From SELP01 sp035969385 (GTDB lineage Bacteria; Pseudomonadota; Alphaproteobacteria; Rhodobacterales; Rhodobacteraceae): DNA of 64,000 nt. The notes under the pieces were generated by a model that made no database searches, was not told where the DNA came from, and saw nothing but the letters and a program-made list of their open reading frames with translations. The stretch is from the NCBI RefSeq assembly GCF_035969385.1, contig NZ_JAYKKJ010000001.1, forward strand, positions 248,001 to 312,000, written 5' to 3'. This document shows positions 43,602 through 51,984 of this stretch, piece by piece (positions within the stretch are counted from its first letter, which is position 1; every line of letters begins with the position of its first letter). Both the position numbers and the translations under genes were made by a program.

Positions 43602-43662
43602 AAGGTGGGTTGAAACCCATCTTACAGAACACGTCCAAATGTAAGGTGGGTTTCAACCCACC
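43602..43662. repeat. Inverted pair of palindromic repeats between rnr and the MttB-like gene
   Basis: Copy A (43602-43623) reads AAGGTGGGTTGAAACCCATC. Copy B (43641-43662) reads GTAAGGTGGGTTTCAACCCA plus CC. Each is itself palindromic (GGTGGGTT/AACCCACC in copy B), and the two copies are inverted relative to each other across a 17-nt spacer. They match the element after smc at 34616. Both sit just past stop codons of convergent genes. Confidence 0.8.
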
Positions 43663-43673
43663 ATGGCTGACCG

Positions 43674-45221
43674 CTAGTAGCTTTGGTTCAACTCATCCGC
43701 CGCTGGGATTTCCCGTTCCCGCCGGGCGATATAGTCCAAGAGCGCGTCGTTCTTGGCCGGGTCGAGTTTCGGTTCTTCGTACTCCGACAGCAATTTGCGG
43801 GCGTACTTCAAGGCGCGTTCGGTGATGTCCTGCGATCCTTCGGCAACCCATTGTTCGATGGAATTGTTGTCGAACAGTTCCGGCATGAAATATGCGGTCT
43901 GGAAGTTTTCCTGCGTATGCGGATGGCCAAGGTAGTGGCCGCCGGGGCCCACATCCGCAACTGCCGCGATCGCGTCGTCAAAGCCGTCCCACTGGGGGCC
44001 GCTGCCCATCCGGTGGGCCATGGCGCATTGTTCGGCGTCGACGACGAATTTGGCGACCGAACAATGCATCCCTGCCTCGTTCCATCCCGCGCTGTGCCAG
44101 ATGTAATTGGCCCCGGAATGGATCACCGCCGAAAGGGTTGTGGCGCTTTCATAGCCTGCCTGCGCGTCAAAGGTCTTGGCCCCGCCGAGAGTGTTCGAGG
44201 TGCGCCACGGCACCCCGTAGAAGCGCGCCATCTGACCGATCATGAAGTTCATCAGGCTGATTTCCGGCGTGCCGGCCATGGGGGCGCCAGACTTCATGCT
44301 GACCGTAGACAGGTAGTGGCCATAGATCGCAGGCGCGCCCTTGCGGATCACCTGCGTATAGGCCAGCGCCGACAGGGCCTCGGCGTTCAGCTGGGCGACC
44401 GTGGCGGGGACGTTGGCGGGGGTGTTCGCCCCGCCCAGAACGAAGGGCGAGCACAGAACGGGCTGGTTGCGGCGGCAGAAGGCCCGCATCGCGCCCAGCA
44501 TTGTTTCATCCCAGACCAGCGGGCTGTTGCCGTTGCAATTCCCGGTGGTGACCGGATGGGTTTCCATGAACTCAGCGCCGAACAGGATGGCGCACATCTC
44601 CATCACGTCCTCGGCGTTCTTGGGGCTGGTGGTCATGCCCATGAACATCTTGTCCGAATGCTTCATCGACGAATAGGTGATCCGCAGGTGACGCTGGCTG
44701 ATCGGGTGGTCATAGGGTTCGACAATGTGATGCGCCGACGAATGCAGCGCGGGCAGCATGTGCGACAGTTTGTGGAACATCGCCAGATCGTCCAGCGTCG
44801 GGTTCCGCCGCACATCGTCCAGATCGCGCAGATAGGGCGCGCCCGTCATCGGAACGAAGACCGAATGCCGCCCCCCAAGCCGCAGATTCTTTTGCGGATC
44901 GCGGGCGTGATAGGTGAATTCCGATGGGATCGTCGCAATCAATTCGCGCACGAGACCCCGGTCAAGATAGACACGTTCGCCCTCGACCTTGGCACCGGCC
45001 CGTTTCCAGTCATCGATGGCAATCGGGTCGCGGAACTGAACGCCGACGTTTTCGAGGATCGACATCGAGGCATCGTCGATCTTCTCAACCTGCGCGCCAT
45101 CCATCACCTCGCACAGGGGTAGCGCGCCGGTCAGGCCGGGCAACATGGTGCGGTTTGGGGCGGTGCGGATCGCACGGCGGGCGGCACGACCGCCTGCGCG
45201 GCTTCGGATGGCTTGGGTCAT
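43674..45221 (-). CDS. Trimethylamine methyltransferase (MttB) family protein, non-pyrrolysine
   Basis: A 515-residue corrinoid-dependent methyltransferase-family protein. The start MTQAIRSRAGGRAARRAIR is basic, and the MttB-like TIM barrel covers residues ~35-500 (SILENVGVQFRD, MTTSPKNAEDVMEMC, ESATTLSAVIHSGANY). The frame is open through the region where methanogen MttB has an in-frame amber codon for pyrrolysine, so this is a non-Pyl homologue. Such proteins in bacteria include glycine betaine and other quaternary-amine demethylases. No cognate corrinoid protein is adjacent, so the substrate is unknown. It is a single gene, convergent with rnr. Confidence 0.88.
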   Translation of the reverse strand: MTQAIRSRAGGRAARRAIRTAPNRTMLPGLTGALPLCEVMDGAQVEKIDDASMSILENVGVQFRDPIAIDDWKRAGAKVEGERVYLDRGLVRELIATIPSEFTYHARDPQKNLRLGGRHSVFVPMTGAPYLRDLDDVRRNPTLDDLAMFHKLSHMLPALHSSAHHIVEPYDHPISQRHLRITYSSMKHSDKMFMGMTTSPKNAEDVMEMCAILFGAEFMETHPVTTGNCNGNSPLVWDETMLGAMRAFCRRNQPVLCSPFVLGGANTPANVPATVAQLNAEALSALAYTQVIRKGAPAIYGHYLSTVSMKSGAPMAGTPEISLMNFMIGQMARFYGVPWRTSNTLGGAKTFDAQAGYESATTLSAVIHSGANYIWHSAGWNEAGMHCSVAKFVVDAEQCAMAHRMGSGPQWDGFDDAIAAVADVGPGGHYLGHPHTQENFQTAYFMPELFDNNSIEQWVAEGSQDITERALKYARKLLSEYEEPKLDPAKNDALLDYIARREREIPAADELNQSY

Positions 45222-45483
45222 TGGGGGTCTCCTTCGACAAGGATCATCCGCAATGACAGGCCCGGAATCATGCAGGTTTGCGAAATCTGGTTGCAGAAAG
45301 CGACCTGTCAGAACACCGGAGAAGTTAAGAAAACGGCAAGAGACAGGGCGCTGGTGAGGGTGATGAAGGTGTGGGGGATGAGGTGGGACATGGTTGGCTC
45401 CTTTTGTACCAAACGTCCGGGGCCCCCGGTTCCGTCGCATCCAATTGGCCCCGCCCTGCGTATTCCGTTAAAAGGAGAGCGCC

Positions 45484-46047
45484 ATGTTCAAGACGACCCT
45501 AGCCCTGATTGCCCTGGCCACGCCCGCGCTGGCCTATGTCCCCGTGCTGGACATCGACCCCAAAACCGCCGACGCCCCCTATGTGATCGACGACGCCGAA
45601 CATTCGAAGGCGATCTATGCGATCCTTGACGGCGACGCGGATTACTACCGGATCGAAGAGACCGAGGAATTCGACTTTTACGTCGGCATCACAGCGGCCA
45701 AGCTGGAGGGCTGCGACCTGCAAAATACCTTTAGTTTCGAAGTGCTTGACGCGAATATGCAGGTGATCGACAGCCGCGACGGCAGCAGCTTTGACTGGTG
45801 GCCCTGGTTCGAGGAGTTCGGCGAGCAATGGTATTGGGTCGGCCCGGAAATCGGCGCGGATTTCGCGTCAACCACCCGCTACCCGGCGGGAACCTACTAC
45901 GTCCGGGTGTTCAACGAGGGGAACACGGGTAAATACGTGCTGGCCGTGGGCGATGACGAACGGTTCGGGCTGGGCACGCTGTTAACCATTCGCGGCACCG
46001 TGCGCGAGACTGAGGCCCTGTTCTGGGACGAAGCCGACTGCCCGTGA
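45484..46047 (+). CDS. Secreted hypothetical protein
   Basis: A 187-residue acidic protein with a clear signal peptide MFKTTLALIALATPALA before YVPVLDID. The mature part is rich in Asp, Glu, Trp and Tyr and looks like a beta-sandwich of the bacterial pre-peptidase C-terminal type (DADYYRIEETEEFDFYVGI ... YPAGTYYVRVFNEGNTGKYV). Cysteines occur at about 79 and 186 and could form a disulfide. AAAGGAGAGCGCC before the ATG is a strong ribosome site. It is a single gene with no visible partner. The 260 bp upstream hold nothing else recognisable. Confidence 0.8.
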   Translation: MFKTTLALIALATPALAYVPVLDIDPKTADAPYVIDDAEHSKAIYAILDGDADYYRIEETEEFDFYVGITAAKLEGCDLQNTFSFEVLDANMQVIDSRDGSSFDWWPWFEEFGEQWYWVGPEIGADFASTTRYPAGTYYVRVFNEGNTGKYVLAVGDDERFGLGTLLTIRGTVRETEALFWDEADCP

Positions 46048-46153
46048 TCCGGCCACCGCACGGTAGGGCCGCCTGAAATTTACCGGTTTGTACAAGACTG
46101 CCCGCTGACAAGGCGCGGTTTGTACAGCGCCGGAGCAATCTCAGGAGGCCCAG

Positions 46154-46609
46154 ATGATCGGACGGATGACCATCAGCAACGCGCGCAAACGGATCGGCTG
46201 GATCTGCACCCATGTGCAGGACCCGCGCAACTATGTCGTGCTGCTGCGGCACGGCAAACCCATCGCCGCCGTGGTCAGCATGGTAAGCCTGAAACGGATT
46301 CAGGTGGCCGAGGATCAGGACGAGACGGGGCACATCCGCCACCCGCTCTATGACATCTGGCAAAACGGGAGCGGCAGCGGGTTCCCCGGTTGGGAAATCG
46401 GGCGGCGGGGCAAGATGGTGACGGCCGAGGAAGCCGCGCGGGAATTGCGGACGCTGCAACTGACCCGGGCCGAGGAACGGCGCATCCTGCAGAAGGGCGG
46501 GCTGGAGCCGGTGCCGGGCGGAGAACTGATGGAAGAACGCCCCGCCTGGGCGGTGGAGCTTTGGGCGAAACAGCGCAAATGGTGGGGGCTGGGGCGGTTC
46601 AGGCGGTAG
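46154..46609 (+). CDS. Phd/YefM-like antitoxin-fold protein with C-terminal extension, no toxin partner
   Basis: A 151-residue protein. Residues ~5-50 (TISNARKRIGWICTHVQ, then YVVLLRHGKPIAAVVSM) resemble the Phd/YefM DNA-binding fold. Residues ~50-151 are an unrelated Arg/Trp-rich extension (LTRAEERRILQKGGLEPV, ending KWWGLGRFRR). AGGAGG lies 5 bases before the ATG. No RelE, Doc or PIN toxin is adjacent. In Phd systems the extension binds the toxin, so this may be a solitary regulator or a repurposed antitoxin. Base composition matches the core genome, but it borders the AT-rich island. Confidence 0.65.
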   Translation: MIGRMTISNARKRIGWICTHVQDPRNYVVLLRHGKPIAAVVSMVSLKRIQVAEDQDETGHIRHPLYDIWQNGSGSGFPGWEIGRRGKMVTAEEAARELRTLQLTRAEERRILQKGGLEPVPGGELMEERPAWAVELWAKQRKWWGLGRFRR

Positions 46610-46642
46610 GGGTGGCGTCCAAATGTCGTCGCCTTGATTTAG

Positions 46643-46990
46643 TTAGCTATTGTTGGAATTCGTTGATGCGCCCATTACGAACGCCAGCGACGAGACAAGC
46701 GTAAGACGTAGCATTTCTGCAGCCCATGCTGGTGGCTCCGCAGGTTGGCATGTTCCACTTTCATCGCACATTTGCCACAGCATAGGATACAAGACTAGTG
46801 CAAGGATAGAAGCCAAAGCTGTGCCGGCGACTATGGCCAGCGCAGTCTTTGTTATCCAGCCGTCTTTCCTTTCAGGATATGGCGGCTGGACTTTGTTGAT
46901 GGCTACCAACTTGTTAACATCAAGCAGCCGCTCGGCATCCAAAATGCTCTTGTTGGAGGCTTTCGATGTATTGAGATCATTGGTAGCCAT
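46643..46990 (-). CDS. Two-helix membrane protein in an AT-rich island
   Basis: A 115-residue protein with a polar N-terminal ~45 residues (MATNDLNTSKASNKSILDAE), a helix at about 48-72 (ALAIVAGTALASILALVLYP), a short loop with two Cys (MCDESGTC) and a second helix at about 92-108 (RLTLVSSLAFVMGAS). The protein is not recognised. It starts 23 bp after the ribbon-helix-helix gene on the same strand, so the two are probably one operon. Codon use and base composition are visibly less GC-rich than surrounding genes, which suggests acquisition by transfer. Confidence 0.62.
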   Translation of the reverse strand: MATNDLNTSKASNKSILDAERLLDVNKLVAINKVQPPYPERKDGWITKTALAIVAGTALASILALVLYPMLWQMCDESGTCQPAEPPAWAAEMLRLTLVSSLAFVMGASTNSNNS

Positions 46991-47013
46991 TGTTTACCTA
47001 TCAAGGTCGAAAA

Positions 47014-47235
47014 TCATAGAACATTGATGATTTCGGCATCCAACTTGGATGCGTCGTCAACAAAGCCTATGTGTGTGCGGCCCCGTGCCTTCTGTTGCTT
47101 GAACGCTTTCATAACGGCAAGCGCTCGGCGAACGATGTCAGTGCGGGAAGTCCCAGTATCTTCCGCCAGTTCATCGATCAGTTCATCGAGGTCGTCGCTA
47201 ATAATTACGCTCAGACGTTTTGAGTTCTTGGACAT
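47014..47235 (-). CDS. Ribbon-helix-helix DNA-binding protein
   Basis: A 73-residue protein. The segment KRLSVIISDDLDELIDELAE with GTSRTDIVRRALAVMKAF is a standard RHH (MetJ/Arc, CopG-like) domain covering most of the chain, with a short tail. RHH proteins of this size are commonly antitoxins or repressors of mobile elements. The downstream gene on the same strand encodes a two-helix membrane protein, not a recognised toxin. AGGAGAG precedes the ATG. It lies in the AT-richer island and is divergent from the gene at 47414 across ~180 bp of AT-rich sequence that likely holds both promoters. Confidence 0.82.
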   Translation of the reverse strand: MSKNSKRLSVIISDDLDELIDELAEDTGTSRTDIVRRALAVMKAFKQQKARGRTHIGFVDDASKLDAEIINVL

Positions 47236-47413
47236 ACTTCTCTCCTGGAAGACTCGGCGGTTACGTCGCCATCATCTGTGCCTATGTTATGTAGTTCTTT
47301 GTGCCGTAGCTTGCAATGAAAATATTACTGAGGTATTAACATTATGCGCCAATAGTGTTGCAATATGGTTCACTTTGTGCGACATATATGCTTGCTTGTG
47401 ATGGTAGGTTGCC

Positions 47414-47713
47414 ATGGACGATGATCTTGATGCCGCAGTAAAATTGTTGGTGGACGAAATGGAACTCCCGAGCGATGCTGCCGAGGAGCTGCTAACGATA
47501 CTGGAGTTGGCTGAAAAAGATCCAAAGAAATCAATATTATTTGGTCACGACTGCTTGTTCTCGATCCGAGTGGACAACAATCACGGGCATGAAGGAAAAT
47601 TTTGGTTCAACGGCAAGCGAGTCTACGAATACACGTTTGGCCTAGCTATCGTGGAGGCCACGAATGCCACGAGATTCATCGTCGAGATAGTCCTAATTAG
47701 TGGTCCGACCTGA
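47414..47713 (+). CDS. Small acidic hypothetical protein
   Basis: A 99-residue protein starting MDDDLDAAVKLLVDEMELPS. The N-terminal ~40 residues are helical and acidic; residues ~45-99 look like a small beta-sheet (ILFGHDCLFSIRVDNN, GKFWFNGKRVYEYTFG). No family is recognised. The composition is AT-rich for this genome, and no strong ribosome site precedes the ATG. Its stop abuts the lepA stop on the other strand with no gap, so it marks the edge of the inserted segment. Function unknown. Confidence 0.6.
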   Translation: MDDDLDAAVKLLVDEMELPSDAAEELLTILELAEKDPKKSILFGHDCLFSIRVDNNHGHEGKFWFNGKRVYEYTFGLAIVEATNATRFIVEIVLISGPT

Positions 47714-49513
47714 CTAGCTGTCCATCTTCAGCGCGCTGATGAAAGCCTCCTGCGGGATATCCACCTTCCCGAACTGCCGCATCTTCTTTTTGCCAGCCTT
47801 CTGCTTGTCAAGCAGTTTCCGTTTCCGCGTGGCGTCGCCGCCGTAGCATTTCGCGGTCACGTCCTTGCGCAGTGCCGACAGGGTTTCCCGCGCGATCACC
47901 TTGCCGCCGATGGCCGCCTGGATCGGGATCTTGAACATGTGGCGCGGGATCAGGTCCTTGAGCTTTTCCACCATCGCCCGCCCGCGCAGTTCCGCCCGGT
48001 CCCGGTGCACCATCATCGACAGCGCATCGACCGGCTCGTCATTCACGAGGATCGACATCTTCACGAGGTTATCCTCGCGGTAGCCGGTCAGCTGGTAATC
48101 GAAAGAGGCATAGCCCTTGGTCACCGATTTCAGCCGGTCGTAGAAGTCGAAGACCACCTCGTTCAGGGGCAGGTCGTAGACGGCCATCGCCCGGCTGCCC
48201 GCATAGGTCAGGTCCATCTGGATGCCGCGCCGGTCCTGGCACAGCTTCAGCACGTCGCCGAGGTATTCGTCGGGCACCATGATCGTCGCCTTGATCCGCG
48301 GCTCCTCGATATGGTCGACATGGGTCAGGTCGGGCATGTCGGCGGGGTTGTGCAGGTCCCGCTGGGTGCCGTCCTTCATGAAGATGTGGTAGACCACCGA
48401 GGGCGCGGTGGTGATCAGCTCGATATCGTATTCCCGTTCGATCCGGTCGCGGATCACTTCGAGGTGCAAGAGCCCCAGGAAGCCGCAGCGGAACCCGAAC
48501 CCAAGCGCGGCGGAGGTTTCCATTTCGAAGCTGAAGGAGGCGTCGTTCAGCGCCAGTTTCTCGATCGCGTCGCGCAAGTCGTCGAATTCGGCGCTGTCCA
48601 CCGGGAACAGCCCGCAGAACACCACCGGGACCGAGGGTTTGAAGCCCGGCAGGGGTTTGTCGGTGCCCTTCTTCTCGGTCGTGATCGTGTCGCCCACCTT
48701 GGTGTCGCGCACCTGTTTGATCGAGGCGGTGAAGATGCCGATCTCGCCCGGCCCCAATTCCTTGATGTCGACCATCTTGGGTTTCATCACGGCCAGCTTG
48801 TCAACGCCGTAGACCGCGCCAGTCTGCATCATCTTGATCCGGTCGCCCTTGCGGATCACCCCGTCCATCACCCGGATCATCACCACGACGCCGAGGTAGC
48901 TGTCATACCAGCTGTCGACCAGCATCGCCTTCAGCGGCGCGTCCCGGTCGCCCTTGGGCGCGGGCAGGTGGTGCACGATCGCCTCGAGCGTTTCGATGAT
49001 CCCCTCGCCGGTCTTGGCGCTGACCCGGATCGCGCCCGAGGCGTCAATGCCGATCACATCCTCGATCTGGGCCGCGACCCGGTCACAGTCCGAGGCGGGC
49101 AGGTCGATCTTGTTGAGGATCGGCACGACCTCGTGGTCCGCGTCGATCGCCTGATAGACGTTGGCGAGCGTCTGCGCCTCGACCCCTTGGGTGCTGTCCA
49201 CCACCAGAAGCGAGCCTTCGACGGCGCGCATCGAGCGGCTGACCTCATAGGCAAAGTCCACGTGGCCGGGGGTGTCGATCAGGTTCAGGATATAGGTCTG
49301 GCCATCCTGCGCGGGATATTCGATGCGCACGGTGTTGGCCTTGATGGTGATCCCGCGCTCGCGCTCGATATCCATGCTGTCGAGCATCTGGGCCTTCATA
49401 TCCCGATCCGCGACGGTCTTGGTTTCCTGAATCAACCGGTCGGCCAGGGTCGATTTGCCGTGGTCGATATGGGCCACGATCGAGAAATTGCGGATGTGCG
49501 ACAGGTCGGTCAT
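47714..49513 (-). CDS. lepA: Elongation factor 4 (LepA)
   Basis: A 599-residue translational GTPase. The G domain has AHIDHGKST (P-loop), the switch region RERGITIKANTV, DTPGHVDF and NKIDLP. Domains II and III, an EF-G-like domain V and the LepA-specific C-terminal domain follow (GGDATRKRKLLDKQKAGKKK). It back-translocates or rescues stalled ribosomes. It is a single gene of normal core composition flanked on both sides by AT-richer accessory genes. Confidence 0.97.
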   Translation of the reverse strand: MTDLSHIRNFSIVAHIDHGKSTLADRLIQETKTVADRDMKAQMLDSMDIERERGITIKANTVRIEYPAQDGQTYILNLIDTPGHVDFAYEVSRSMRAVEGSLLVVDSTQGVEAQTLANVYQAIDADHEVVPILNKIDLPASDCDRVAAQIEDVIGIDASGAIRVSAKTGEGIIETLEAIVHHLPAPKGDRDAPLKAMLVDSWYDSYLGVVVMIRVMDGVIRKGDRIKMMQTGAVYGVDKLAVMKPKMVDIKELGPGEIGIFTASIKQVRDTKVGDTITTEKKGTDKPLPGFKPSVPVVFCGLFPVDSAEFDDLRDAIEKLALNDASFSFEMETSAALGFGFRCGFLGLLHLEVIRDRIEREYDIELITTAPSVVYHIFMKDGTQRDLHNPADMPDLTHVDHIEEPRIKATIMVPDEYLGDVLKLCQDRRGIQMDLTYAGSRAMAVYDLPLNEVVFDFYDRLKSVTKGYASFDYQLTGYREDNLVKMSILVNDEPVDALSMMVHRDRAELRGRAMVEKLKDLIPRHMFKIPIQAAIGGKVIARETLSALRKDVTAKCYGGDATRKRKLLDKQKAGKKKMRQFGKVDIPQEAFISALKMDS

Positions 49514-49651
49514 GTTCAGGCGTCCGGATACGGGGTTCAGGCGCTGTCAATGGCCGGAAAGGGGCAGATTTGCAAGGGGGAGGGTGGGGGATGTATTGTG
49601 TAGCAGACAAGGTGCCGACGGTTCCGCCCCAAGCTTTCTGTACTAGATGGC

Positions 49652-50215
49652 CTAAGGTTCGAACTTCGCCTTCAACCACTCCAGTACTCCTTTCTGGTCG
49701 GCGGCAGTTGCGCGTCGAACCTGAACTAGCAGTTTGTGAAGTGATGGCCGATCCAGTGTAAGATTGGCGGCACCTTCATTGCAGACGGAGCAGAGTGCAC
49801 GGAGGTTGCTGGCTTCGTCGGACCCGCCTTGCGATTTGTCGATGACATGGCCGATGTGAAGCCGGGTCTTGCGACTTTCGTCATAAGGATGTGGTTCGCC
49901 CGCAACTGCGCCACATTGTTGGCAAGTGAACCCGTTACGATCGAGAACATAGGCCCTCGTTTCCTTGGAGATATTCCGCTCAAAGGCTGGCTGAGGTTTC
50001 GGGTCCTTGAGGAGGTATTGTCCGGGTTTCAATGTGGACAAATCGTTGTTTGTCAGGATTTGGTAGCCTTCTTCGGTTCGCAATTCCCTGACCCGGCGCG
50101 CCCATTCAGAAATTGCGCCCACCTCCCGGAGTTCTTCGGCATCCATTACACGGCCGATATTTGCCAAGAAATGCTGTCGTAGCCGCCCCCGTGCGCCGCC
50201 TGACCCCATTGTCAT
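49652..50215 (-). CDS. HNH endonuclease, probable restriction enzyme partner of the C5 methyltransferase
   Basis: A 187-residue protein. An N-terminal winged-helix-like region (residues ~18-60, VMDAEELREVGAISEWARRV) is followed by an HNH nuclease domain at about 85-155. The zinc cysteines are CQQC and CSVC, and the core is RLHIGHVIDKSQGGSDEASN. Its ATG overlaps the methyltransferase stop (ATGA), so the two are co-translated. This organisation is typical of type II restriction-modification pairs with an HNH restriction enzyme. The recognition site cannot be read from sequence. It is less GC-rich than the flanking core genes. Confidence 0.85.
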   Translation of the reverse strand: MTMGSGGARGRLRQHFLANIGRVMDAEELREVGAISEWARRVRELRTEEGYQILTNNDLSTLKPGQYLLKDPKPQPAFERNISKETRAYVLDRNGFTCQQCGAVAGEPHPYDESRKTRLHIGHVIDKSQGGSDEASNLRALCSVCNEGAANLTLDRPSLHKLLVQVRRATAADQKGVLEWLKAKFEP

Positions 50216-51177
50216 TCCGCAGCCACCGTATAGTCAGAGGACACTTCTTCAGAACGTTCAATTGCTTCGCGGATTGAAAGCCCGAGGGCCTTGGCGACCG
50301 GTGGCGGGAACGCATTTCCCACTTGTCGGTAGGCGGCGGTCTTGCGTCCAGTGAACTTCCAATCGTCCGGAAAACCTTGAATGCGTGCGACCATTTCGAC
50401 GGTCAGCCTGGGATCACCGGAAAAGCCTTTCTCGGGCGCATCTTCAGCAATGGAGCCGCCGTTCACGCCCAGTTTTCGCCACGCCTCTCTCGCGCGAGTT
50501 GGACCCAAGTCGGGTCCCCCATGTTTCTTCGAGCCACCGACAACCGTAGGGGCGATTCCCTGGGCCCTTGTTCGCCATGTTTCAATTTCAAGCCAGCCAT
50601 TCTTTGCCATTAGATCAGAAAGTACATCACCGACGAATGGTGCCGTAGTCTCTTGAGGGACTGGAAAGCGAAAGTGTCGCCAGACATTCGGTTTGGCAGC
50701 GACAATAGCAACACGGGTTCTGCTTTGTGGGACGCCAAAATTCTGAGCATTGAAGAGACACCAGTCCATTTCGTAGCCCAACTTGGAGAACTTTCGCTTC
50801 AACTCAGAGCGATAGCCAGCGAATGACTTGGACATGAATCCGCGAACGTTCTCAATCAAGATTGCTTTCGGCTGAAGCTTGGCGATCAGCCTCAACGCGG
50901 CAGGGAACAGGTCTCTTTCATCCAGCTTGCCAAGTTGCTTACCTGCGACGGAAAAAGGGGGGCATGGCAGACCAGCAGCAAAAAGGTCCGGACGTTGTAT
51001 CGAAGGCGGGTCAAAAACTGACATGTCCTCACAACGCACGTCCCATTCCGGGCGATTGTGACGGAGTGTTCGACAACAGTCCGGATCGTTGTCCACCAGC
51101 AGGGCATGCTTGAACCCTGCCAGTTCAAGGCCGAGTGCCTGACCGCCAGCGCCCGCGCAGAATTCAACCGATATCAT
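50212..51177 (-). CDS. DNA (cytosine-5-)-methyltransferase
   Basis: A 321-residue C5 methyltransferase. In order: motif I (EFCAGAGGQALGLELAGF) binds AdoMet, motif IV GLPCPPFS carries catalytic Cys 72, then motif VI ENVRGF, motif VIII QSRTRVAIVA and motif X RQVGNAFPPPVAKALG. The short target-recognition region between VIII and X defines an unknown site. The start MISVEFCAGAGG fits the family; an ATG 28 codons upstream is possible. It protects against the co-encoded HNH enzyme. A promoter-like element lies about 110-140 bp upstream. The composition suggests transfer. Confidence 0.92.
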   Translation of the reverse strand: MISVEFCAGAGGQALGLELAGFKHALLVDNDPDCCRTLRHNRPEWDVRCEDMSVFDPPSIQRPDLFAAGLPCPPFSVAGKQLGKLDERDLFPAALRLIAKLQPKAILIENVRGFMSKSFAGYRSELKRKFSKLGYEMDWCLFNAQNFGVPQSRTRVAIVAAKPNVWRHFRFPVPQETTAPFVGDVLSDLMAKNGWLEIETWRTRAQGIAPTVVGGSKKHGGPDLGPTRAREAWRKLGVNGGSIAEDAPEKGFSGDPRLTVEMVARIQGFPDDWKFTGRKTAAYRQVGNAFPPPVAKALGLSIREAIERSEEVSSDYTVAAE

Positions 51178-51287
51178 AAGATCCCTCCGTTCGGCACAGC
51201 ATATGGCGAACGCGATGTGCGAAGCAACCACATCTATGCGAGGTCTAGCCCGGAGTGCCAATCATTTGAGGCTTATCATGCGAAGAC

Positions 51288-51315
51288 ATAGTAAACGTCA
51301 TCTTAATTCAAACAA
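51288..51315 (-). promoter_or_regulatory. Probable promoter of the restriction-modification pair
   Basis: On the reverse strand TTGTTT and TACTAT are spaced by 16 bp in an AT-rich stretch. They point towards the methyltransferase with a leader of about 100 nt. The match is fair, not perfect. Confidence 0.45.
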
Positions 51316-51390
51316 CAATGATGTTTCCCAGCTTGTCGATAGATCTCGCGCCACGCTCGGTTGGCTTGGTGCGGAGTGGAACGCGTGGGG

Positions 51391-51921
51391 TTAGGCCCCG
51401 TCGAATTCGCAGAGGGTGTGGACTTCCATGCCCATGGCTTCGAGCCGTTTGCGTCCGCCCAGTTCGGGCAGGTTGATGACGAAGGCGCAGCCGATCACCT
51501 GCGCCCCCAGCATTTCGATCAGCTTGATCCCGGCCTCGGCGGTGCCGCCGGTGGCCAGAAGGTCATCGACCAGCAGCACCTTGTCCCCGGCTTCCAGCGC
51601 GTCGTCGTGAAGTTCCACCGTGGCCGAGCCGTATTCCAGCAGGTAGTCCTGCGAGATCACGGCGCCGGGCAGTTTGCCCTTTTTGCGGATAGGCACGAAG
51701 CCCTTGCCCAATTGGTGCGCCACGGCCCCGCCAAGGATGAAGCCCCGCGCCTCGAGCCCGGCGACCTTGTCGATAGGTTGGCCGGCGTAGGGGTGCAGAA
51801 GTTGGTCCACGGCCATCCGGAACCCGCGCGCATCCCCGAAGAGCGTGGTCACGTCGCGGAACATAATCCCCGCGTGCGGGAAGTCGGGGATGGTGCGGAT
51901 GTAGTCCTTGACGGTTTTCAT
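51391..51921 (-). CDS. apt: Adenine phosphoribosyltransferase
   Basis: A 176-residue purine-salvage enzyme that makes AMP from adenine and PRPP. Motifs are IPDFPHAGIMFRDVT near the N-terminus, GLEARGFILGG, RKKGKLPG and the PRPP loop VLLVDDLLATGGTAEAG. It lies 63 bp downstream of mtnP on the same strand. MtnP releases adenine from methylthioadenosine and Apt recycles it, so the pair forms a short salvage route. Confidence 0.96.
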   Translation of the reverse strand: MKTVKDYIRTIPDFPHAGIMFRDVTTLFGDARGFRMAVDQLLHPYAGQPIDKVAGLEARGFILGGAVAHQLGKGFVPIRKKGKLPGAVISQDYLLEYGSATVELHDDALEAGDKVLLVDDLLATGGTAEAGIKLIEMLGAQVIGCAFVINLPELGGRKRLEAMGMEVHTLCEFDGA

Positions 51922-51984
51922 GGGCGGTCCCGTATTGGGGTTTCGGTTGGCGGCAGAATGGCGGGCATGGGGCCCCGGGGCAAG

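Noticed and set aside
43674..45221. Pyrrolysine-containing MttB
   Set aside because: The reading frame has no internal amber codon.
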